Assembly (NCBI GenBank): GCA_963930775.1
Contig: OZ005689.1
Span: 20,403,262-20,467,261 of the forward strand
Direction: 5' to 3'
From: Cliona cf. orientalis
Lineage: Eukaryota > Porifera > Demospongiae > Clionaida > Clionaidae
DNA: 64,000 nucleotides
This document shows positions 55,427 through 64,000 of the stretch, piece after piece (position 1 is the first letter of the stretch; every line of letters begins with the position of its first letter). The notes under the pieces were generated by a model. The model saw only the letters and a list, made by a program, of their open reading frames with translations. It did not search any database and was not told where the DNA came from. The position numbers and the translations under genes were made by a program.

Positions 55427-56937
55427 CTGATTATAGCATCATTCTTTACACTCCTTAGTTATCTCTTTCTGAAAGTCAAGCAAATTATAGGCTACATGTA
55501 CAATGCACATATTGAACACTAAATTTTATTATGAGCCGCTGAGTATGGATGGTTCTGTGCCATGGATACAACTCACGGTGAATGAGTGACTCTGGTTCTA
55601 CAATGTATGTTGCCCAATGGTGCATTCAATGAAGCAGTCTTTGAGCCTACATTGGCACACTACGTTACTGTACCACGCTGCTGCAATGATGATGACCTTT
55701 ACCGGTCACATTCTAACATGCGGTGTTTGAGCATGTGCATTAACTAAGTTGTTGCTGTGCAAGATCATGATGAAGTAATGCACCGGCATATTGCGCATGC
55801 GCTATGAATACATGGACAAATATCACTGTATTTTTTGGTAGTTGCTTAATTAGCAACCAAAGTTTTTATAGGTAATTTGCTGGCTATGGGAAGGGGTTGG
55901 GTCATCATAAAGTAGGCCAATGATGAACAGAGGTCAACTATCAATCTGTCAGTAATTGGGGTGCATGCATATGCATGCATACATGTACATAGGAACAGCA
56001 AATTCACTATAATTTTATTATGTTACTCTTGTATTCAGGGCTTGCTCAGGCTTGCAAGTATTAGTTATTCAGATGGGGGAGTTTTTCAGCCCCAATTGCA
56101 TTTGTGGCATGATGATGACAGACGCCCATGCAATAACTAATTAGATTTTGTTGTATGAAGGTTGGTCCCAGAGGAGGTATGATCATGTGCCCAAACAAAA
56201 TGCTGTATCAGAATAATTATGGTCATATATCTTGGGTACTCAAGAGTTTTTTTTTAGAAATTTTTCAAAGAGGGGGAAGATCCAACCAAAGGCATGCTCT
56301 AGACCTCACAAATGTATGCACCTAAAGCATGTTCTCATTGTTGTGGGATGTTTCATCATGCACATGGATAATATATGCATCCTATAAAGTTTGAACCCCT
56401 CTTGGCCCTATGTGGTTAACTGAGGTGTACTACAGTCTGCTTTGAAATGTAAATTGTGCATTCAGTCCTTCAGGATATGTAGCTATAGTTTAAGCAGCGT
56501 GTACAGCAATTAGTGGTGTTGCCATGGTGCAGTTACATCAATTTATGGGATTACAATAGCAACATTGGATACCAGCTAAAACCATGGCCCAACTACATCA
56601 AATATTGGTATCGCCATGGTACAAATTGTTATACTTCTTCCCCTTGGGAGTTTAGTTTTTATAGATAAATCACTAAATGTGGTCATAGTATAGCCTAGCC
56701 ACCCTTTAATCTTATATATGGCTTCATACAACAAATAGGCTATACTACACTACAGCCACAGTGAGATAAGAAAGGAGTGGTGCAAACCCTCTCCCTTGAC
56801 CAGTGGTTGTAGTATAACCAATTAGTGGGACTGAAATGTACTACTTCATGTCATAGTGTAAATGTTTCCAGACAATAATAATATTATTATGAGGAGAGGT
56901 TAGGCATGCAAGCTCATGCTTGCATCAGGTCATATAT
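55427..56937. other. No gene seen
   Basis: Repeat-poor AT-rich sequence with TG/CA-rich words. No frame of useful length and no splice pairs that convince. Confidence 0.4.
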
Positions 56938-58044
56938 GGAATTCCAAAGCGGACAAAATTGGATGATACACAAAATAATTGTCAAACAGACTTACACATA
57001 AAATATTGTACACACTTCGCCTAAAACATTTGTCAGTCCTTGTACAAAACCAATTCCAAAGCGGACAAAATTGGATGATACACAAAATAATTGTCAGACT
57101 TACACATAAAATATTGTACACACTTCGCCTAAAACATTTGTCAGTCCTTCTATTGTCGTAGACACACATTTGCTATACACAAGTTTGTCATGCGCTAACG
57201 TACAAAATCCTTATGCTCAACCCACGCACCAATTTAGGATGGAATTGGATATGGAATCCACAATACACAACTATGTCATTACGCGCTGCTGGTGTGATCT
57301 AAATAAAGCGCACCCTGCAGAGAGCGAGACTCAGTCATGTCAGTCGAGCTGTCGCACGAAGAAGCGAGGCTATAAATACGTGCTATTGGGATGGATGTGG
57401 AGTGTGAGTGTTTCTCTTCTTAACAGGTAGCCATAATGTCAGAGTTTGGCACAAAATCAGTCAGCGTAGCTTCGCTAGACTATAGTGTAGCTTATTGCTT
57501 TTAAATTATCCAGACTCCCCCCCAAATTCAACTTATACACGAATATATAAGCATAGTCTTCTGCAGACATTAGGCGGGAATCAAGCTGCTTGGCAAAACT
57601 ACCTGGATATCGAGCTACACCAACACATTCAGTCTCACAATCGCGCAAAGCCACACTGGCTCCGTGACTCGACTGACATGACCGAGTCTCGCTCTCTGCA
57701 GGGTGCACTTTATTTAGATCACACCCGCAGCGCGTAATGACATAATTGCGTATCGTGGGTTCCATATCCGATTCCAACCATGATTGGTGTGTGGGTTGAG
57801 CATAATGACTTTTGCGCATGACAAACTTGTGTGGTTTTGACTATTGCAAATGTGTGTCTTTGACGATAGTTTTGTACAAGGACTGACAAATGTTTTAGGC
57901 AAAGTGTGCATTGTGTGTAGCTGTTTGACAAATGTTTTGGATGAGCTTGACAATTGTTCTAGACAAATTTAACAATTGTTATATGTGTAAGTCTGTTTGA
58001 TAATTATTTTGTGTATCATCCGATTTTGTCCGCTTTGGAATTCC
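56938..58044. mobile_element. Long inverted-repeat element, arms of nearly 400 bp
   Basis: GGAATTCCAAAGCGGACAAA starts the left arm (56938-57350) and TTTGTCCGCTTTGGAATTCC ends the right arm (57662-58044). Matching landmarks run the whole length, including GTGTGATCTAAATAAAGCGC near the inner side. The left arm has a tandem duplication with a 111-bp period (second start at 57051). The loop of about 310 bp has a TATA-like GCTATAAATACG at 57368. No transposase. It can fold into one large hairpin. Confidence 0.88.
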
Positions 58045-59650
58045 ACAGTCACACTTTAGCAGGAAGAGGGTTGACATCACATCAAAAGAATTGCACAAGC
58101 TGCTAACCACTATGACTAGTCCCTTCTGCAGCTATAGAAACTGGTTTATCCAGCTCAATGCAACAGCCTGCTACAGTTTACACTGCTACACAAGTACACC
58201 ACCACTAACATAATTTTCACTACTACTAGCGAGGTCAATATGTAAGAATGCTATCTAAGACTCTCACTGCTAATGTACTCTTGGGCCATACCATTATCCC
58301 TTGCACAGCATGCAGGGTAATATCATTGCTTAGCTTCACAAAGCATCTGTGATACAAAATCATTGTCTATGATTTGCAGACACAAATAGGCTAGGTAAAA
58401 CTTTCAGATAAATCAAGGGAACTAGAAAGGATGGGGCGACTTGATGGTGCTCCAATTAAGGTTATCGTTGAGTACTCTCACCAATGACTGCTCTACTGCC
58501 TCTACGGATGCCCTCACAATCTCCTCTATTTCGGGACGTTTGCTGCTTGATCCAGCTTTGTCATCTAGCATGCAAGTGTTCAGATTTCTGTATCGTGCAA
58601 GGTCAAAGATCGCTATGCGCTTATATTATGCGAACTGCGCCTAAATTTAGGCGAACAAAGCAGTATGCACTTTTTAGCAAAATAATACCATCAGATATCG
58701 AGTTAGATGAACGAAAATCGCTTTATAGATCGGAAATCATGAAATTGCGTCTGAGATACGAGAATAACGTTCAAGATTTGAAATCACGTCCGAGGTTGAT
58801 AAATCACATCCAGAAATCACGATCGACATTAGAAATCACATCCAAGGTTGATAAAATTTAATTGCATCTGAGGTCAATAAATCGCGTCCGAGAGGGATGA
58901 TATGTGTTCTACATTTGAAATCAAGTTGAATGTCCCTCTTGGCCACCATAGTGTTGAGTATGTTGTTAATCAACGCTATCCAGTTGTACTAAGGCCTACT
59001 TAGCAGTTGTGTCTATCCCTTTGCCCTCGACCCCATGCTAATTACATACCAACACCTATACCTGAAAAGGACAGTGGTCATCTGGCTTATCCTCCCTAAT
59101 CATCACCCATAACACAGGATTCATGGCCCCTACCACACTGATGGTTGCACTGTAATCTAGACTATCTAGTGTTGTGCAGGGTGACCTTGAGAGCTCTAAG
59201 CAGCAGTGTTTAATGGGAGGGGGGGTGAGGGTTGGAAGCTGGCTTCCCCCCTGTGAGAGTAGCCACCAACTTTGAATTGAATGAATGTCTAAGTCAGCCG
59301 TTTACTCATTTTTAATATAAAATGTGGTTAATAAACACATGCGCTTATAGAGTGTAGCCACACCCACAAATATTTGAGCATGTGGTTGACGTGGTGAAGT
59401 TGGTGGTTGCTGCGAGTGCTTCAGATGCAGAGCTGTAATCGCCTACGTTGCTGGCAATGGCTTAGCTAGTAGTGCTCTTGCGCTAGTGTGCTAGTATATA
59501 CCTCAATCGTACACGCACGTACGCACTCGTGAACTCTCAATTTTCCGGGATGATGTTAATGTCAGAATTCGTAGGATGCCACACTAATTATAAATTCATG
59601 TGCTTAATAAACAATGGCTAATAGCGAGATGAGAACATGCACTTACAAAA
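58045..59650. other. No gene seen; short AAATCACATCC-type repeats
   Basis: Between about 58736 and 58895, AAATCACRTCC and GAGGTTGATAAA-like words recur five or more times and keep a plus frame open without other coding signs. The C-rich dispersed repeat occurs at 59205-59290. Confidence 0.45.
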
Positions 59651-61233
59651 TGTGACCCGCTATGGAAAAACCGACCACTCTGAAAGTATAGTCCTTTGCC
59701 CATCCATTTATAAAATTTCAGCGCGATCCGAGCTTGTTCAGTGTGTGTACCGCTCGAAAGAAAGAATGGCGTTCAGTTTTACTAGCTAGCTACGTGAACG
59801 GACCTACAGTGTTATCGATCTATTATAATCTACAAGTCGCGGTCGATCACCATGACAATACCCGCGCTTAGCGAGCTAGCATAGCACAGTAAGTCAGTAG
59901 TGGCCGACTCGAGGCCCTTGTCTTGCTTTCGATCCTACACAGAGCAGCCGCTCACCCTCGGCTCCACGATCGACGGCACCAGAAGTCAATCAAGAAGACA
60001 GTCCCACCCATCCACCCCACCCCCTAATCATACAATACACTGTCATAATACTGAATTGAATTGTTTACTAAAATCAATATCAATGCCTAACTATCTATGT
60101 AGACCAGGAGAGCTCAACAGCAGCAGCCCAATCCTGCCTGAGGGAGCCCACTACCTTGAGCACAACAATGCCTTGAGCTGTCTGAAGACTCAGAGAATCT
60201 AAGAGGGAGGGGGGGGGGGCAGGGAGAAGAGAGAAAGAGATAGATGGAAAGGGGGAGAGGGGGGGAACAGACAGAGAGAAAGAGAGAGAGAGAGGGAGAG
60301 AGAGAGAGAGGGAGAGAGAGTGAAAGAGAGAGAGAGAGAGTTAGAGAGAAAGAGAAAGAGGAGGTACATGTAAATACCGAGGTAAATTACATGGACATAC
60401 ACGTACATTCACGGATATTTCGACATGCATGTTACTTGTACGGTCATGGACGAGGATGAAGGAACTAGTACCTGTGCAGCAAACTTCATAAACAGCTACC
60501 TTGTCAATGTATCAGTCTCAGATCTAGAATCACTGTTGAGTCAACAGCCACTATCCTCGTTGACATCCACACAACCCCCAGTTCATTTTCTACAACAAAG
60601 GTATAAAAGCTTTTCACAACCTGCACAGCGCAGTACAGAGCCTTCAAAGTTACATTTTCTACAACAAAAGGTATACTGAGCTTTTCACAACCGTAGCTCA
60701 TACCAAACAGCGCACACAGCTAGCTAGTAAATTCACAGCTACGAATGGCTCTCTCATGTGTCACACTCCTTCGTACTTCGCCAGAAGTACTTCATGTTGA
60801 ATCACACCCAGGGGTGTTTATTACATGCAGCCTTAGCTATAAGAACAATCATAGACAACTTACGAAGTGTAGAGTCCATCGCTTCTCTCGATATCTTCTC
60901 CCTAAGACCAGGACCGCTGTACTGGCGCTCTCTCTGTGGCCATCTTTCCCGGCAAATTCATTATGGCGCTAACCGCGTGGTGTAATACAGAGCGTATACG
61001 GAAACATTGAACGTTGAGCTATGTACGTACAAAACGCTCCGTTTCTTAAAAAATTGTGAACTGAGGCACGGGTGACCCGTGTACAATTTTTTGGCCATAA
61101 CTCGGCTTAGGAAACTTTTTAGAGCCTGGCTCTTTGACCGTTGAACTCTACAGTAAATTCTGCGTCGACCTATACCCAAAACGCGATTTTCATGAAAAAT
61201 CGCAAGTGGTCGGTTTTTCCATAGCGGGTCACA
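59651..61233. mobile_element. 1.58-kb element with 29-bp perfect inverted ends
   Basis: TGTGACCCGCTATGGAAAAA + CCGACCACT at the left is mirrored exactly at 61205-61233. Inside are a GA-rich microsatellite (60200-60360), a 100-codon plus frame at 59900 (MADSRPLSCFRSYTEQPL) that I cannot assign, and a direct repeat of ACATTTTCTACAACAAA at 60580 and 60652. The TGTGACC start is shared with 36686 and 43970 but the rest is not. No transposase motif is visible, so it is likely non-autonomous. Confidence 0.85.
60200..60360 (+). repeat. GA-rich microsatellite
   Basis: Purine-only tract of GAGA units with G runs. Open frames on either strand here are low-complexity artefacts. Confidence 0.9.
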
Positions 61234-61499
61234 AATAATGTGCACGTAATAAATAGCAGAGTGCCAGAGTTTACGGTATTCCTGCTCCACACAAGAGCAC
61301 ATGCATCTCCCTTCTTACACACACCCCTTGGTATTAAACATTCACATATCTTCCAATAGATACATGTAGCTATGTACGTTTATGGACTGTTTTATAGCAA
61401 TGTGTGCCTAACTGCCCATGCCAGAAATCTCCTGCTACATACTTTTACAAAAAACATTCACAGAAGTAATAAAGTACAACAATTTTTAGAGGGATGGAA

Positions 61500-61800
61500 A
61501 ACCAGTTGATATCATCCACTAACCCTGAAAATTTTGTCTCAGATGCCACCAGAAACAGTCTCAAAGGTTAAAAATTTCAGGGGGAGCATGCCCCCGGACC
61601 CTTCTAGTTAATCCATGCATGGCTGATGAGAAATCCTGTATAAAACAGTAAGTATTACTATAGTGCTTCATTTTAGGATTTTTGTCAAAGGGGGGAGGGG
61701 CGAGGACTATAGTAATACTTTAAGTGTTTTGTATAGGATTTTCATTAGCAAGGGATATTATAGTGTTCATTAACTAGTGGGGATCTGGGGGGATGTTCCC
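61500..61800. repeat. Dispersed C/G-rich repeat fragment
   Basis: TTTCAGGGGGAGCATGCCCCC and GGATTTTTGTCAAAGGGGGGA resemble parts of 44925-45410. Words ATAGTAATACTT and its mirror suggest an inner inverted repeat near 61650-61720. Confidence 0.5.
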
Positions 61801-61824
61801 CCAGGAAATATTTTAAACTAGCAT

Positions 61825-62058
61825 AAAAAACAATCGGTTGAAGTAGGGATGGCAGTACAAAAAGTATACAAACAAGGGGCAGCAGGCTAGGGATATTAAG
61901 GTACATCTTACATTCCTACTGATTTTCAAGTAATGGTATTTCGGTGAAAAGCAGTAGGAATGTAAGATGTACCTCATAATTATCCCTAGCCTGCTGCCCC
62001 TTGTTTGTATACTTTTTTGTACTGCCACCCCTATTTTAATTATCAGTTTTATTCAATT
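61825..62058. mobile_element. Foldback element, GAAGTAGGGATGGCAG family, copy 3
   Basis: The arms GAAGTAGGGATGGCAGTAC...ACAAACAAGGGGCAGCAGGC...CATCTTACATTCCTACTG and their mirror are nearly perfect with about 30 bp between. The outer words match the 6.9- and 38.8-kb copies; the inner ones differ. Confidence 0.85.
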
Positions 62059-62289
62059 CAAAGAGACGTCTAAAGCAAATTCCTGTCCAATACTAAACTT
62101 ACAAATTTGTAGTCATAACTAGCACCTCTTCAGACGAGTTCTACAAAACGTAAAGATTTAGGCACGATCTGGTGTCGCTAACAGTGACTGTGCTTAGCTG
62201 TTTGTAGCCAATCAGAATGCAACCCTACTCATGTGTGATCAATTGCGACCACTGCAATTAAGTCACACGCCGACGAAATCCTGTTCCAG

Positions 62290-62595
62290 AGGAGGTTGGA
62301 AGGAAGTAATAAAACTCGTTGATTACCCCAAATGTTGCTGAGTCAGCAATAAATTCGCTGACTCGGTAATTTTGGTGCCTGCAATTGAGATATAATTTGG
62401 ATGTTGACATAATCTTGAGCTCAAATCAGTGTGACATGGGAGTACTCAGTGTCTTCAAGGTCCAGAAAAGCCCCCTCATTGTATCTCAACACAATGGCTA
62501 TAAAATCACTGCATCAGCGAACTTAAGTTTGCTGACTCAGTGAAATTTGGGGTAATCAACGTTCACACATGAGTCTTATTTCCTTCCAACCTCCT
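62290..62595. mobile_element. Small TIR element, AGGAGGTTGGAAGGAA family
   Basis: AGGAGGTTGGAAGGAAGTAA and GTTGATTACCCCAAAT..TGCTGAGTCAGC at the left are mirrored on the right. The 306-bp interior is non-coding. An extra 12 bp lies in the right arm between the two mirrored blocks. Confidence 0.8.
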
Positions 62596-63030
62596 ATGTT
62601 CCCGTTCCAATATATGAACGCTAGACCAATTATGTGGATGAGCGAGGAATTTTCTGCACTCATGTGTGTCTCTCGTGAGTATTTTGTTGTCCTTGTGGAG
62701 TTCTAGTTAGTGTAAGTCCATTTTTGCACTTGCTGGGCCCCCAAGCTGGTCTAGGTTTCTATAGAACGTTTGAATGTGATGTCACACATACAAGTCGTGG
62801 TGTACAGCCGGGGCCTCGCTGCGCTTGTATATGGTACAAGGGCTTGAAGCTGTCCTTAAGTACGGAGCTCACAGATGCAGAGTAGGTAGAAAAGGAAGAG
62901 TAATGGTCCCTTAAGTCGCATCTAAATCCACCTTTGATCAACAAAAGAGGAGCAGAAAGTGTTTCATTCCTCAAAAGTAAATACAAAGTAGCCTTGTCTG
63001 GTAAGCAAACAAATGAGTCAGATCAAATGG
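62596..63030. other. No gene seen
   Basis: No supported exon or repeat. A 75-codon minus frame at 62759-62986 has no splice signals or recognisable motifs. Confidence 0.4.
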
Positions 63031-63039
63031 CTGTGGTGG

Positions 63040-63470
63040 CCGAGAGCGTCAGTTTTTCGTGTACGGTTCCGGCTCCAAAATAAGAACACGGATCCGGTTC
63101 CGGCTCCGAAATAAAAACACGAATCTGGTCCTGAATTAGGTCTACAGTTCCGGAATGATAACACGGATTCTGCTCACTGAGAAGTACTCTTGTTTCATTG
63201 ATGCCCCATCCCAGACAACATAGCATCTACAATTGCAAATGAGCGCTATAGTTAGGTTGTCAACGCTGTAAGCATGCGAGGTATAGGTATTGGTACGCAG
63301 TTGCTCATGTACGTGTCACCTCGGTCCCGTTTCCGAAAATGTGCTGTTAATTTCTATCCGGTTCCCTTGCAGTTCTCATCCCGTTCCCGAAAATCCGATG
63401 TTGGTACCTGGATCTGTTATTGCGTAATCAGTATGGTTCCGATCCTGAAATTCCGAAATTGATAGGGATC
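63040..63470. repeat. Degenerate GGTTCCGGCTCCGAAATAA repeats in both orientations
   Basis: Words of the type GTTCCGG(C)TCCRAAATAANAACACG occur about four times from 63062 to 63170. Related words CCCGTTTCCGAAAAT, TCCGGTTCCC and GGTTCCGATCC continue from 63325 to 63445. It may be an old minisatellite or the ends of an element. Confidence 0.55.
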
Positions 63471-64000
63471 ACTCTCCTGTCAGTTATTATTATTTTATCT
63501 GTCGTGCAAGGCCAAGTGGTAGCTATTGTATTTAAATACTGCTCGAAGCAATGAAGGGAGCCTGCATGAGCTTAACTCACTACTGGTATTAAACTTCTAG
63601 CTACTGTTCTTTTCAGTATTGTGCTCTCATATTCAACAAATCATCAGCTGACGGCTGTAGTAGAGGGATCACGCTTGGACATACTGGTAGCAGCGCTACG
63701 CCTCGATCGCGCGCCACACCCCTGGGATTGAAGGGTGTGGCTATACGCATGCTCACAGCGTTCAGTTCATAGACGAATCCTGATTTGTCTAATCATTAGT
63801 TATTTCCCGCCCACATCCTTTCTACAGTTTCCAGATTCTAGTGTATTAGTATGCACTCATTGAAAATAGCATCTTTGGCATGCATCGTCAATGTTGTTAG
63901 TGCGTACAGTGATAATGGCAGTGAGCTGCCCACTCGCAGGCCCCATGCAGGCTTTCTGATGAAAGAGGATAGAGTGAATCATGATTGTTGGAGTTGCCTT
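63471..64000. other. No gene seen
   Basis: Ordinary-looking sequence to the window edge. An ATG near 63852 (MHSLKIASLACIVNVVSAYS) on the plus strand looks like a signal peptide and stays open for over 40 codons to the edge, so a gene may begin here. Confidence 0.3.
63852..64000 (+). CDS. Possible secreted-protein start, cut by the window edge
   Basis: From ATG 63852 the frame reads MHSLKIASLACIVNVVSAYS then DNGSELPTRRPHAGFLMKED and continues open past 63990. The first 19 residues have a basic residue, a hydrophobic core and small residues before a likely cleavage near SAYS, as in signal peptides. What follows is polar. Nothing identifies the family, and the frame may end or splice beyond the window. 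Confidence 0.35.

Noticed and set aside
60199-60459. Ser/Leu- and Glu/Arg-rich frames on both strands
   Set aside because: They only translate the GA microsatellite.
1-64000. tRNA, rRNA, CRISPR and LTR or virus-like elements
   Set aside because: No cloverleaf with A and B boxes, no rRNA words, no regularly spaced short direct repeats with unique spacers, and no gag, protease, integrase or capsid motifs were found on reading.

Overview
This window reads as non-coding-rich, AT-leaning DNA from an animal, most likely a marine invertebrate and possibly a demosponge. The pointers are split genes with GT-AG introns, a CR1/L2-type LINE, two piggyBac transposons, an animal-type Helitron with GRPxGTT repeats, and dozens of small inverted-repeat elements. 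The species is an inference; nothing in the sequence fixes it. I saw no rRNA, tRNA, CRISPR array, bacterial operon or LTR/virus-like element.

Layout. 1-2322: a Helitron (minus strand) cut by the window edge, apparently inserted in the 3' tail of a decayed LINE that fills 2323 to about 6190 (minus). 6.2-13.5 kb: dispersed repeats, three small TIR elements and a few exon-like segments. 13540-16886: a nearly whole piggyBac (plus) with TTAA at both ends. 17-25 kb: repeats, a minisatellite split by a 5'-truncated copy of a related LINE, and a chain of plus-strand exon-like segments. 25.3-42.7 kb: a probable host gene on the minus strand, read as exons at 42640-42695, 36117-36185, 29178-29234, 28534-28926 and 25340-25779. 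Its introns hold a second piggyBac (30506-34860), a 1-kb TTAA element whose end lies 10 bp from an exon, and several MITEs and foldback elements. 43-49 kb: more MITEs. 49.77-53.09 kb: a tandem array of about 0.8-kb units. 53.1-53.4 kb: a patch dense in short palindromes. 54-64 kb: large inverted-repeat elements, some with arms of nearly 400 bp, and low-complexity tracts.

The window is chiefly a record of layered transposition. The strongest leads are: (1) an inverted-repeat cassette forming the 3' tail of two LINE copies and tandemly duplicated in one; (2) a promoter-plus-first-exon unit nested on the opposite strand inside piggyBac-2, with a homologous copy 16 kb away; (3) a 182-bp foldback arm present at two sites with a single difference; and (4) an unrecognised minus-strand gene whose introns are full of TTAA elements. 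Gene models are by eye from reading frames and splice motifs and have no transcript support.
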